Part shown: positions 25,421 through 34,199 of the stretch, one piece after another | How the letters are laid out: each line of letters opens with the position of its first letter | How positions within the stretch are numbered: the first letter of the stretch is position 1 | Assembly (NCBI GenBank): GCA_041488095.1 | Contig: JBGPOP010000023.1 | Span: 7,363-71,362, forward strand | Direction: 5' to 3' | DNA from: DASYPQ01 sp041488095 | GTDB taxonomy: Bacteria; Planctomycetota; UBA1135; GCA-002686595 | Length of the DNA stretch: 64,000 bases | The notes under the pieces: model-generated | Database searches by the model: none | Told to the model about the DNA's origin: nothing | The model's input: only the letters and a program-made list of their open reading frames with translations | Program-made: the position numbers and the translations under genes

Positions 25421-26829
25421 CACGGATCGCGATCCTCGGCGGCGGGCCGGCGGGCGTCGGTGCCGCGTGGCTCCTCGCTCGCGAGAAGAAGGCCGAGGTC
25501 GTGCTCCTCGAGCGCGGGGGAGCGGTCGGAGGCAACGCCGGGAGCTTCGAGCACGCGGGCCACCGCCTCGACTACGGCAGCCATCGCCTGCACCCCGCCT
25601 GCGCGCCGGAGATCCTGGCCGACATCCGCTCGTTCCTGGGCGAAGACCTGCTCGACCGCCCGCGGCACGGGCGGATCCGCCTGCTCGGAAAGTGGGTGCA
25701 TTTCCCGCTGAAGCCGGCGGACCTGCTCGTGCACCTCGACAAGGGGTTCGCGCTCTCGTCGCTCCGCGACGCGGCGGCGAAGGCGCTGCCGCGCCGCGCG
25801 GCGCACGGCGACGAGAGCTTCGCCTCGGTCCTCGAGCGCAGCCTGGGCCGGACGATCTGCGAGCACTTCTACTTCCCCTACGCGGTGAAGATCTGGGGCT
25901 GCGATCCGCGCGAGCTGTCGGCGATCCAGGCGCGGAGACGGGTGTCGGCGGGATCGTTCGGGAAGCTCGCGCGCAAGGTGCTCGCGTCGGTGCCGGGACT
26001 GAAGCCGAAGGGCGCCGGCCGGTTCTTCTACCCGCGCAGGGGCTACGGCGCGATCAGCGAGGCCTACGCGGCGCACGCGCGCGACCTCGGCGCCGAGATC
26101 GCTCTGGGATGGAGCGCGACGGCGATCGAGCGCGTCGGGGCGCGGTGGCGTGTCCGTGCCCGGGATGGAGGCGAGGAGCGCGCGATCGAGGCCGACCAGG
26201 TGTGGTCGACGATCCCGATCACGGTGCTCGCGCGACTGCTTCGCCCGGAGGCGCCGACCGCGATCCTGCGCGCTGCGGACTCGATCGGGTATCGCGCCAT
26301 GCTGCTGGTCTACCTCGAGATCCAGGTCGATCGCTTCAGCGAGTACGACGCCCACTATTTCCCGGGTCCGGACGTCGCGATCACGAGGATGTCGGAGCCC
26401 AAGAACTACGCCATGCGCCAGGAGCCACGCGGCCGGACGGTCCTGTGCGCGGAGCTGCCTTGCGCGGTCGGCGACCGGCACTGGAGCGCCTCCGACGCGG
26501 ACCTCGCGCGGCTCGTGGCCCAGGATCTCGAAGCGTCGGGCATTCCGCTGCCGGCCGAGCCGGTGAGCTCGTTCGTGCGCCGCCTGCCGCAGGCCTATCC
26601 GATCTACCGACGCGGTTACGAGGACGCGTTCGGGCCGCTCGACCTCTGGATCGGCGAGCAGGCGAATCTGCTCACGTACGGCCGGCAGGGACTCTTCGCG
26701 CACGACAACACGCACCACGCGCTGGCGATGGCCTATGCGGCGGTCGAGTGCCTCGAAGGAGGACGCTTCGACCGCGAGCGCTGGCGCGCGCACCGCGAGG
26801 TGTTCGCGATGCACGTGGTGGAAGACTAG
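25417..26829 (+). CDS. FAD-dependent UDP-galactopyranose-mutase-like oxidoreductase
   Basis: A protein of 470 aa. The Rossmann ADP-binding motif is at the N-terminus (RIAILGGGPAGVGAAWLL, acidic end ERGGAVGGN), followed by DYGSHRLHP and a C-terminal FAD segment EQANLLTYGRQGLFAHDN. The family includes UDP-galactopyranose mutases, protoporphyrinogen-oxidase-like proteins and amine oxidases; the gene context with three GT2 enzymes favours sugar-nucleotide ring contraction or sugar oxidation. The start ATG overlaps the preceding stop (ATGA). A homologue lies at 35371-36846, in a second glycosylation operon. Confidence 0.85.
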   Translation: MTRIAILGGGPAGVGAAWLLAREKKAEVVLLERGGAVGGNAGSFEHAGHRLDYGSHRLHPACAPEILADIRSFLGEDLLDRPRHGRIRLLGKWVHFPLKPADLLVHLDKGFALSSLRDAAAKALPRRAAHGDESFASVLERSLGRTICEHFYFPYAVKIWGCDPRELSAIQARRRVSAGSFGKLARKVLASVPGLKPKGAGRFFYPRRGYGAISEAYAAHARDLGAEIALGWSATAIERVGARWRVRARDGGEERAIEADQVWSTIPITVLARLLRPEAPTAILRAADSIGYRAMLLVYLEIQVDRFSEYDAHYFPGPDVAITRMSEPKNYAMRQEPRGRTVLCAELPCAVGDRHWSASDADLARLVAQDLEASGIPLPAEPVSSFVRRLPQAYPIYRRGYEDAFGPLDLWIGEQANLLTYGRQGLFAHDNTHHALAMAYAAVECLEGGRFDRERWRAHREVFAMHVVED

Positions 26830-26845
26830 AGGCCCAGCGACGCGC

Positions 26846-27139
26846 CTACTTCGTCCGCGCCGCGACGTTGTAGACGCTCGAGATGATCCGCCCCGTCGCG
26901 TACCCGACCACGAAGGCGTACACGAACCCGACCAGGCTTCCGACGAAGGTGACGTGGTAGCCCGGGAAGTAGACCGAGAGCAGGTTCAGGTGCTTGCCCA
27001 CGTCCTTCCCGCCGACGAGCAGCAGGAAGTTCGTCGCGACGAACAGTCCGAGTCCCCCCAGCAGGCCGAAAGCGATCCCCCACGCGCGGCTGTTGAGCCT
27101 CAGGAGGTAGCTCTCGACTTGTGCGTTCGGGTCGGCCAT
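26846..27139 (-). CDS. small two-to-three-helix membrane protein
   Basis: A protein of 97 aa, family unknown. Hydrophobic segments lie around residues 20-42 (WGIAFGLLGGLGLFVATNFLLL) and 63-82 (VGSLVGFVYAFVVGYATG). It is clearly related to the next upstream gene: the patterns RAWGIAFG/RAFGLALG, GLGLFVAT/GLGVFGVT and the final helix can be aligned along the whole chain. It is the last gene of a short minus-strand group with the deacetylase, so an accessory role in a glycan export or anchoring complex is possible but unproven. Confidence 0.7.
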   Translation of the reverse strand: MADPNAQVESYLLRLNSRAWGIAFGLLGGLGLFVATNFLLLVGGKDVGKHLNLLSVYFPGYHVTFVGSLVGFVYAFVVGYATGRIISSVYNVAARTK

Positions 27140-27152
27140 CGCGCTCGGATCC

Positions 27153-27560
27153 CTAGATGTGGTCCAGGAATTCGCGGTTCGCCGCGAGCTGCTCGCGCGT
27201 GCGCACCCCGAAGAGCCACGCGGCGACGCAGAGATTGCGCACGAAGGCCGCGAACCAGCCCAGGATGAACCCGGTCCACAGGCCCCACAGACCTCCGATC
27301 GCGGCGCCGCCCCAGGTGGTGGGGTCGTAGCCGCGGAAGAATTGCGCGAGCAGCCACAGGAGATCGCCCGAGTAGCTCGCGCCGGCGAGGACCTCGACGT
27401 GCGCCCGCAGGAACGAGTCGAGCAGGAGGTGATAGGCCGTCACGCCGAAGACCCCGAGTCCGGCCCAGACTCCGAGAGCGAGGCCGAAGGCGCGCTTGTC
27501 GAGCGGCGCGAAGGCAAGGCGCAGCGGACCCGGCAGCCCGGCCAGCTCGCGTTCATCCAT
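27153..27560 (-). CDS. small membrane protein, paralogue of the downstream gene
   Basis: A protein of 135 aa, family unknown. Two strong hydrophobic segments (about 27-48 and 88-112) flank a soluble loop; the C-terminus (VRTREQLAANREFLDHI) is charged. The start is ATG 27560 (MDERELAG), which overlaps the end of the deacetylase gene by eight bases; a start four codons earlier is possible. Similar to the 97-residue protein 13 bp downstream, so the two probably work as a pair or hetero-oligomer. Confidence 0.7.
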   Translation of the reverse strand: MDERELAGLPGPLRLAFAPLDKRAFGLALGVWAGLGVFGVTAYHLLLDSFLRAHVEVLAGASYSGDLLWLLAQFFRGYDPTTWGGAAIGGLWGLWTGFILGWFAAFVRNLCVAAWLFGVRTREQLAANREFLDHI

Positions 27561-28368
27561 GGCGGTCCGCATGTCCGTCCTGCGGCCCCATCGTACGCCG
27601 GGCCGCCGGCTTTCCAAAGCTTCGCCGCGGCGCGAGCCTGCGCGCCAGAGCGGCCGCGCGCCGCATGCCTCCGCGCAGCGCGAGCCAGCGGCGGAAGCCT
27701 GCGCTGCCCCAGGCTTCGAGTCGTTCGTTCGAGCGCAGATAGAACGCGTCCACGCGCGGCAGGAGGTGGAGGTCCTCGCCCCGGGCGAGCGCGCGCAGCT
27801 CGGTCGTGCAGGCGCAGGAGAACGCGCCGCGCACCGCCTCGACCGCGGCCGCATCGCGGTCGCCGAAGGGGAAGGCGAACGCGGACGGCGTCCTCCCGGT
27901 CTCCATGCGGATCTTCTCCTTGGACCCGTTGACCTCGTCGAACAACCGATCGCGTGGCATCCCCGCGAGCGAGGCATGCGTGCGCCCGTGGGCACCGAGC
28001 TCGAGTCCCTCCAGGGCGAACCGTGCGAGCTGGTCCCAGGCGAGCAGCGGGAGCGACGGGATCTCAATCCCGGGGGCCGCATCCCAGGCGTTCGTCTTGC
28101 CGACGCGGTCGCTGACGACGAAGAGCGTCGCCGGGAGGCCGCGGTCGCGCAGCAGCGGCCAGGCCCTCTCCGCGAAGTTGGCGAACCCGTCGTCGAAGGT
28201 GATCGCGACCGCGTCCTCCTCCTCGGGGACGCGCGCGATCTTCCCGAGCTCGACGACCCTCACCCTCCCGCTCGCGAGGAAGCGCACGTGCCGCGCGAAG
28301 GCCTCGGGCGCGACCGAGATCGGCGAGCCGCTCCCGTCGATCGAGTGGTAGGTCAGGATCCCGCGCAC
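27553..28368 (-). CDS. NodB-type polysaccharide deacetylase
   Basis: A protein of 271 aa starting at GTG 28368. The NodB core is complete: GILTYHSIDG at the N-terminus, the catalytic/metal motif AITFDDGFANF, the His pair ELGAHGRTHASLAGM, and FAFPFGDRD as motif 3. Such enzymes remove N- or O-acetyl groups from polysaccharides or lipid-linked sugars using a divalent metal. There is no signal peptide, so it may act on the cytoplasmic side on lipid-linked intermediates. Residues 230-271 are a basic tail. It begins 13 bp after the secreted propeller gene and overlaps the small membrane gene. Confidence 0.88.
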   Translation of the reverse strand: MRGILTYHSIDGSGSPISVAPEAFARHVRFLASGRVRVVELGKIARVPEEEDAVAITFDDGFANFAERAWPLLRDRGLPATLFVVSDRVGKTNAWDAAPGIEIPSLPLLAWDQLARFALEGLELGAHGRTHASLAGMPRDRLFDEVNGSKEKIRMETGRTPSAFAFPFGDRDAAAVEAVRGAFSCACTTELRALARGEDLHLLPRVDAFYLRSNERLEAWGSAGFRRWLALRGGMRRAAALARRLAPRRSFGKPAARRTMGPQDGHADRHG

Positions 28369-28381
28369 GCGGATCCCGATA

Positions 28382-30238
28382 TCACGGCGCCCAGGCGACT
28401 GCGAGCCCGTTCGTCAGGTTCAGGTGCGTGCCGCACGGTCCGGCCTGGTTCCGGTACGTGATCTGGTAGTACCGCAGGGCTCCCGAGGTGGGCACCTGCC
28501 CGCGCACGGAGACGCTCGGGTCCCCCGCGCCGGGGTAGGAAAGGGCTCCCCCGCTGCTGGCGCTCCTCGCGGCGATGCGCCGCAGACCGGTCTGGACGCA
28601 CCGCAAGCCATCGCCGTAGGGGGACCCGGCTCCGCCCGCGACGTTCGCCTGTCCCTGGAAGATCACGGTGAGGACGTTCGGCGGCAGCCCGACGGCGTGG
28701 AGCACGAGGGTGTCCGCGCTGACGTGCGGGATCCCGCTGCCCGAGAGCCTCGCTCCCGAGCCGGTCGAGTTCGCGCAGCCCGTCCCGCTGCCCGGCGCGG
28801 AGGAGTTGCCGCACGGGCAGGCGGTGCCCGAGCCGTCCCCGAAGCAGTAGGGCGAGCCCGAGAGCGACTCGCACTCGTCGGGGATCCCGTTCGCGTTCAC
28901 GTCCGAGCTGGTCCCGTGCGCCACGTCGCAGTCGTCGGGGATGCCGTTCAGGTTGCAGTCGGGTGCGCCGGAGGCGATCTCGCAGGCGTCGCCGAGGAGG
29001 TCGCCGTCGCAGTCCCCCTGTCCGGGGTTCGGGATCGTCAAGCAGTTGTCGCACGCGTCGCCGACGCCGTCGCCGTCGGTGTCGGCCTGGTTCGGGTTCA
29101 CGACCGCGTCGCAGTTGTCCACGCAGTCGGCCAGGCCGTCTCCGTCCGTGTCCGTGTCCGGGACGCCGCAGCCGCAGGCGCCGGGCACGATCTTGTTCGG
29201 GTCGGAAGGACAGGCGTCCTGCACGATGGTCACGTCGTCGGAGGCCGGCCCGGAGGCGCCGTAGACCGCGAGGCGCAGCACGTAGGCGCCCGGCGCGGGG
29301 AAGGTCACGGTCGGATCGAGGGTCCGCTGGTTCGAGAACAGGGCCTGCCCCGGGCCGGATACCTGCGTCCACAGCACGTCTTCCGGCAGCGAGTTCAAGA
29401 GCAGGCAATGCGCCGAGAGGTCGCTGAGCTGCGAGCCCAGGTCCGTCGCGGAGCCATCCGAGAGCTTGATGCGCTCCAGCTGCGCGTCGGTCAGCACGCC
29501 TCCCGTCAGGAACGCGTTCACGGCGTAGAGCTTGTCGGCGACGAACTCGAGCTCCTCGATGCGCGCGTTCGGGTCGCTCGCGAGTCCCACCACGAAGGCG
29601 CCGGCGCCGGTCGTGGGATGGATCCGGATCAACGCGTCGCTGGTCTGGTCGACCGCGTACAGTCGCGCGTCGCTCGCGCGCCAGGCGAGCGAGCGCACCT
29701 CCGGCCACGCGGCGAGGGTTTGCGCGCCGATCGGGGTGAGCGCGCCGCTCGTGCGGTCGATGCGCAGGAGCTGGCCGGTCGGCTGATCGACGGCGAACAA
29801 TCGGTCGCCCGCCGGGTCATAGGCGAGCGACTGCACGTCCGAGTACTGGCTCGACCAGGGCGGTCCGATCGGCGTCACGACCGCGGTCGCGCCGTCGAGG
29901 AGGTAGAGCTGCCGCAGGAAGGCGTCGATGCCGTAGATCTGCGAGCCGACGCGGACGAAGTCGGTCGGGTAGCCGAAGACCTGCCCGCCGCTCGTGCGCA
30001 GAGGACCGACTGCCGTCACGCCGGTCTGCGAATCGATCTTGATCAGATAGTTCTCGGTGATGCCGTTGCCGTCGGCGGTCCACCAGTCGAGAGGAGTGCC
30101 GCCCTGCACGCTGCCGGCGAGCGTCGCCACGGCGGGAAACGTGAGCGTCTGGTCCGGACCGGCGTCGGGGACCTGGGCGAGCGCCGTGGATGCTGCCAGA
30201 GCGGTTGCAGCTAGCGTGATCGGGGGACGCACGGACAT
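28382..30238 (-). CDS. secreted beta-propeller protein with calcium-binding Asp repeats and planctomycete-type Cys C-terminus
   Basis: A protein of 618 aa. Signal peptide 1-22 (ending STALAQ), then a short segment PDAGPDQTLTFPAVATLAG, propeller blades to about residue 300, a PKD-like stretch (SGPGQALFSNQRTLDPTVTF), four thrombospondin-type-3 repeats (DTDGDGLADCVDNCDAV and similar, about 385-470), and a C-terminal domain with CPCGNSSAPGSGTGCAN and GLRCVQTGLRRIAARSA. The protein is exported and probably binds calcium; the role is unknown. Its first 300 residues are homologous to the adjacent upstream gene. The start ATG has TATCCT exactly seven bases upstream. Confidence 0.88.
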   Translation of the reverse strand: MSVRPPITLAATALAASTALAQVPDAGPDQTLTFPAVATLAGSVQGGTPLDWWTADGNGITENYLIKIDSQTGVTAVGPLRTSGGQVFGYPTDFVRVGSQIYGIDAFLRQLYLLDGATAVVTPIGPPWSSQYSDVQSLAYDPAGDRLFAVDQPTGQLLRIDRTSGALTPIGAQTLAAWPEVRSLAWRASDARLYAVDQTSDALIRIHPTTGAGAFVVGLASDPNARIEELEFVADKLYAVNAFLTGGVLTDAQLERIKLSDGSATDLGSQLSDLSAHCLLLNSLPEDVLWTQVSGPGQALFSNQRTLDPTVTFPAPGAYVLRLAVYGASGPASDDVTIVQDACPSDPNKIVPGACGCGVPDTDTDGDGLADCVDNCDAVVNPNQADTDGDGVGDACDNCLTIPNPGQGDCDGDLLGDACEIASGAPDCNLNGIPDDCDVAHGTSSDVNANGIPDECESLSGSPYCFGDGSGTACPCGNSSAPGSGTGCANSTGSGARLSGSGIPHVSADTLVLHAVGLPPNVLTVIFQGQANVAGGAGSPYGDGLRCVQTGLRRIAARSASSGGALSYPGAGDPSVSVRGQVPTSGALRYYQITYRNQAGPCGTHLNLTNGLAVAWAP

Positions 30239-30245
30239 CTCCCCA

Positions 30246-30251
30246 AGGATA
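30246..30251 (-). promoter_or_regulatory. -10-like element for leaderless start at 30238
   Basis: TATCCT on the minus strand is followed by exactly seven bases (TGGGGAG) and then ATG 30238. The G-rich gap could be mistaken for a Shine-Dalgarno but is immediately adjacent to the ATG, which is too close. Confidence 0.45.
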
Positions 30252-30306
30252 TCCCGCGAGACCGATCTTGGCCGGATGACGCCGCTCGATGCGCGTCGGA
30301 GAACGG

Positions 30307-32847
30307 TCAGAGGCCGTAGCCGGCCCGGATGTAGTCGTTGACGGCGCCGGCCGTGTACTGCGTTCGCCAGTTGGATTTCGACTGATTGCGCGCCTCGGTC
30401 AGGAACGCTGGCAGGGTCGGCGTGCCCCCGATCGACAGTTGGTAGGTCACGATCGTCCGAGTCGAATCGGGGAACACCACCTGCTGCGCAACCGAGGTCG
30501 TGTCGTTCACGAGCGCCTTCCACTGGGCGAGCGACAGGTTTGCGCCGGCCCGCATCCACGCGTTGGGTGCGGCGATGGCATCGAAGATGTTGTTCGCAGA
30601 GATCACGCCATTCGTGCTGCCGGATTGATCATGCACGATCAGCGGATCCGATGTGATCTCGTTCTGGAGCTTGTTGCCGAGCAGCTGGATGTTCACGGTC
30701 TGCGCGGCAGTCCCCTTGAACCGACTGTAGCCGTTCCAGGCGTAGATGATGTTGTTCGAGAACAGGGTGTTCTCGACGCCCCTGCCGTTGAGGGCCACGT
30801 CGAAGGTCACGGGGTAGGGCGCGTGCCCGCTGACGTTGTGGGCGATCACGTTGGAATCGATGGTCGCTTGCGTGAGATTCGCCAACACCATGCCCCAACC
30901 GCGCGGACTGCCGGCTTGGAGGTCTCCGCCGTTGAGCATGACGTTGTGGTGGATGGTGCCTGTGACACCTTGAGGCTCGGGGATCATGCCCCCGCCAAGC
31001 AGCACCGCGATCGGGAGGCGCAGGAACAGGTTGTTCTCCACGATCCCCCCTGAACGCATCTGGATGCCTTCGGTTCTCGCGACGATGTTCCCGCGGAAGA
31101 TGACGTTGGTGTTTCCGTTCTGGATGTAGACGTTGCGGCGATACCAGGTCGGCAGCGATCCCGGGATGGTGTCGTTCCAGCCGTTCTTGTCGAGCACGTT
31201 CTCCTCCATCAACAGGCCGTCGGTGCTGGAGGCGAAGATGCCTTCCGAGTTGCTGCTGCCCGTGTTGTAGGCGTCCACGATCACGTTGCGGCGGATCGTC
31301 ACGTTGGTGTGCCTGTGGGTCGGCTCGGGGTAACCCATGACCACGACATTCGATTCGTAGCCTTCGACGAAGCAGTCCTCGAGCAAGAAGTTGGCGGTGG
31401 CACCCAACCACTCCACGGCGTGCGGCGTTCCCTGGCTCCCCGTGTAGAGGTGCGCCCAGAAGTGAAGACCGACGAGGGCGACGTGGTTCCCTTGGGTGAA
31501 GTTGTCCACCGCGCTCCCGGTACCGGTGCGCAGGAGCGGACGGGCTCCGTTGCCGTAGCTCGAGACGAGCATCCGTTCCGTGAGGGAGCGCCCGTTCAAT
31601 CGGAACTCCCCGGTCGTATCGAGCGACTCGTCCCAGGTGTCCCCGCACTTCAGCAGCAGCCAGTCCGGGAACCCGTTGCGCAAGAGCGCCTTGCCCGATG
31701 CGATCGTGCGCTTGGGAGTTGCCGAAGAGAGGCCGTTGTTCGCATCGTTGCCGGTCGAGCTGCTGACGTACACCGTGCGGGTGTCCAGGCTGGGTGTGAA
31801 CACCGTCCACCCGCCAGACGTCGAATCCGGGAGCACGTTGATCGTCAACGTGTCGAAGGCCGGCCCCGAGGTGGTGGTGACCGTCAGCTTGAGCACATAG
31901 GCACCCGGCCGCGAGAAGGTGACCGTCGCGTTGAGCGCGTAGGGGTCCGAGAACGTGGCGGTACCCGGCCCGCTCATCTGCGACCACACCCGGTCTTCCG
32001 ACACGGAGTTGACGAGCAGGCACAGAGCCGAGACCTGATAGACCACCGGCCCCAGGTTCTGCGCCAGGCCGAACCCGGGGCTGATCCTCTGGAGCTGCGC
32101 GGCGAAGATGGAAGCGCCGTTGTGGAGGGCGTTGACGCCGTACATCCGGTCGCCGACGAATTCCAGCTCCTCGATGCGGGCACCGGCATTGGCGATGTGG
32201 GACACGATCGTCGGCGCGCCGGTCGCAGGATCGATGCCGAGGATCGCCTGGGTCGCCTGGTCGACGGCGTAGAGCCGGCTGTTGGAAGCGCGCCAGCCGA
32301 GGGAGTGAACCTGCGCGTAGGCGGCGAGCGTCGCATTCCCCACCAGGATCAGCGCACCGTTCGAGCGATTGATCCGCAGCAACTGCCCGGTCGATTGGTC
32401 GACGGAGAACAGCCGGTCTCCGGCCGCGTCATAGGCCAGCGACTGGACGCTCGCGTACTGGGCCGGCCACGGCGGCCCGATCGGCGTCACGATGCCCGTG
32501 ACGGGATCGAGGAGGTAGAGCTGCCGGAAGAACGCGTCGATTCCGTAGACCGTCCCTCCCACGCGGGCAAAGTCGGTCGGGTACCCGTAGACCGTTCCGC
32601 CGGTCGTGCGCAGCGGACCGACCGAGGTCACCCCGGTCTGGTCGCTGTACTTCACCATGCAGTTCTCGGTTGCCCCGTTGCCGTCGGCAGTCCACCAGCT
32701 GAGGGGCGTGCCGCCCTGCACGCTCCCGGCGAGGATGGCCGTGCCGGGGAAGAAGATCGACTGGTCCGGTCCGGCGTCGGGGACCTGGGCAAAAGCGAAT
32801 GCTCCTGTCCACAGAAGCGCCGCGATAAAAGAAATTGCAACTCGCAT
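30307..32847 (-). CDS. secreted beta-propeller plus right-handed beta-helix protein
   Basis: A protein of 846 aa. Signal peptide 1-20 (ending GAFAFAQ). Residues 21-345 repeat the architecture of the gene downstream: PDAGPDQSIFFPGTAILAG, propeller, and a PKD-like SGPGTATFSDPYALNATVTF. From about residue 365 the chain changes to a parallel beta-helix (RTVYVSSSTGNDANNGLSSA, then many N-x-I/V repeats such as NVTIRRNVIVDA and NNIIYAWNG), the fold of pectate lyases and other polysaccharide lyases or binding proteins. A secreted glycan-binding or -cleaving role is plausible. The start codon lies in the right arm of a small hairpin. Confidence 0.88.
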   Translation of the reverse strand: MRVAISFIAALLWTGAFAFAQVPDAGPDQSIFFPGTAILAGSVQGGTPLSWWTADGNGATENCMVKYSDQTGVTSVGPLRTTGGTVYGYPTDFARVGGTVYGIDAFFRQLYLLDPVTGIVTPIGPPWPAQYASVQSLAYDAAGDRLFSVDQSTGQLLRINRSNGALILVGNATLAAYAQVHSLGWRASNSRLYAVDQATQAILGIDPATGAPTIVSHIANAGARIEELEFVGDRMYGVNALHNGASIFAAQLQRISPGFGLAQNLGPVVYQVSALCLLVNSVSEDRVWSQMSGPGTATFSDPYALNATVTFSRPGAYVLKLTVTTTSGPAFDTLTINVLPDSTSGGWTVFTPSLDTRTVYVSSSTGNDANNGLSSATPKRTIASGKALLRNGFPDWLLLKCGDTWDESLDTTGEFRLNGRSLTERMLVSSYGNGARPLLRTGTGSAVDNFTQGNHVALVGLHFWAHLYTGSQGTPHAVEWLGATANFLLEDCFVEGYESNVVVMGYPEPTHRHTNVTIRRNVIVDAYNTGSSNSEGIFASSTDGLLMEENVLDKNGWNDTIPGSLPTWYRRNVYIQNGNTNVIFRGNIVARTEGIQMRSGGIVENNLFLRLPIAVLLGGGMIPEPQGVTGTIHHNVMLNGGDLQAGSPRGWGMVLANLTQATIDSNVIAHNVSGHAPYPVTFDVALNGRGVENTLFSNNIIYAWNGYSRFKGTAAQTVNIQLLGNKLQNEITSDPLIVHDQSGSTNGVISANNIFDAIAAPNAWMRAGANLSLAQWKALVNDTTSVAQQVVFPDSTRTIVTYQLSIGGTPTLPAFLTEARNQSKSNWRTQYTAGAVNDYIRAGYGL

Positions 32848-32866
32848 CGGGCTGACCCACCGATGC
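32844..32866 (-). promoter_or_regulatory. hairpin enclosing the start codon of 32847
   Basis: On the minus strand GCATCGG (32860-32866) pairs with CCGATGC (32844-32850), leaving a nine-base loop with GTGGGT. The ATG at 32847 is within the right arm, so folding would hide the start. The pairing is seven bp, all Watson-Crick; regulatory use is inference. Confidence 0.3.
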
Positions 32867-32948
32867 TTTTAACTCAAAGGCCGCCGGGAGGCGAGGGTGA
32901 GCCTCGTCGATCCCCCTTCCCGCCTCCACTCCGGACGCGGAATGAGGG

Positions 32949-34199
32949 CTAGGAGAGCGCCGCGACGACCTCCCGCGCGCCCTTGCGCTCCGCCGCGCGG
33001 CGCACGAACTCGAGGTACTGCGGCAGGACCGCGCTCTCGGTCCACTTCGCCTTCCAGGCCGCGTGGCCGGACCGGCCCAGGCGCTCGCGCCGGAGCGGAT
33101 CGCCCGAGAGGCGGAGCAGCGCGGCGGCCAGCTCCGCGGGCGTCGCGAACAGCTCGCCGCCGCCGGAGACCTCGACCATCTCCGGCAGCGGGCCGATCGC
33201 TCGCGCGATCACCGGCAGACGGTGCTTGAAGGCCTCGATCACGGTGATGCCGAAGGTCTCGTAGCCCGCCGAGGGAGCGAGCAGTGCCAGCGCGTGGGTG
33301 TAGCAGCGCTCGAGCAGATCCTCGCTCACGCGCCCGAGGAAGCGCACACCCGGCGCGCCTGCGGCAATACGCTTCAGCTCCTGCGCGTGGGTGCCGTCGC
33401 CGACGATCAGCAGGTCGGCTTCGCGCAAGCTCGCGAACAGCGGGATCACGTCGTCGAGGCCCTTGATGCGCTCCAAGCGTCCGACGAACAGGAAGTAGGG
33501 GCGCTCGTGCGGGCGCTCGACGGGAGCGGATCCCCCGGGCCCATCCTCGTCCGGCAGGAAGTACGGCAGCACCTCCATCTCGCGCGGGAAGCCCATCTCC
33601 TTGTGCTTCGCCCGGCTGAACTCGCTCGCGGCGAGGAACAGGTCGACGTGCGCGAGCTCGCGCTCGAGCAGCCCGGTCGAGCGCCACACCTGCGGCGGAC
33701 GCCGGTAGGCGATCTGGCAGCGCAGGCACTGTCGCTCCGTGCAGGGCTCGCGCTGGTGGCGCCACAGCACGTGCGTCGGGCACACGAGCCAGTGCTCGTG
33801 GGCCAGGTACAACTTCACGGCCCGGCCCAGCGCGAGGAGCCCGGGTCCCCCGACGAGCGACACGTTGTGGTACTGGATCACGTCGAACCGGCCCTCGGCG
33901 AGGATCCTCCGGATCGCCGCGCCATGGATGACCGGTCTCCCGAGCTGCTGCGTCAGGAGCGGCGAGAGCATCCCGAGGCGCGAGCGCAATCGGACCACCT
34001 TCAGCCCAGCCGGTTCGGGCTGGATCTCCGGTTCCGGCGCGCGGGAGAGAGCTCTCCACGCATCGACGTCGTGCACCACGGTCACTTCGTGTCCGCGCCG
34101 CACGAGCGCCCGCGAGAGGCGCTGGACCCCGACCGCGTCCCCGCCAAAATGAAAGGGCGGGTAGAAGGTCGTCAGCATGCAGAAGCGAAGAGGCCTCAC
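32949..34199 (-). CDS. GT4-family glycosyltransferase with Cys cluster
   Basis: A protein of 416 aa from GTG 34199, which overlaps the preceding stop (GTGA); ATG 34178 would remove seven residues. GT-B fold: N-terminal domain MLTTFYPPFHFGGDAVGVQR, a middle segment with HEHWLVCPTHVLWRH and four Cys residues (CTERQCLRCQ) that probably bind zinc, and the C-terminal nucleotide-sugar domain with FVGRLERIKGLDDVIPLF and the Ex7E motif YETFGITVIEAF. Cytosolic retaining glycosyltransferase adding a sugar to a lipid-linked glycan. It is last in the operon 37987-32949. Confidence 0.9.
   Translation of the reverse strand: MRPLRFCMLTTFYPPFHFGGDAVGVQRLSRALVRRGHEVTVVHDVDAWRALSRAPEPEIQPEPAGLKVVRLRSRLGMLSPLLTQQLGRPVIHGAAIRRILAEGRFDVIQYHNVSLVGGPGLLALGRAVKLYLAHEHWLVCPTHVLWRHQREPCTERQCLRCQIAYRRPPQVWRSTGLLERELAHVDLFLAASEFSRAKHKEMGFPREMEVLPYFLPDEDGPGGSAPVERPHERPYFLFVGRLERIKGLDDVIPLFASLREADLLIVGDGTHAQELKRIAAGAPGVRFLGRVSEDLLERCYTHALALLAPSAGYETFGITVIEAFKHRLPVIARAIGPLPEMVEVSGGGELFATPAELAAALLRLSGDPLRRERLGRSGHAAWKAKWTESAVLPQYLEFVRRAAERKGAREVVAALS

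Noticed and set aside
28850..29200. CRISPR-like short repeats
   Set aside because: The repeated GTCGCCGTC-type units encode in-frame DTDGDG calcium-binding repeats of a secreted protein; spacing is irregular and there are no spacers.
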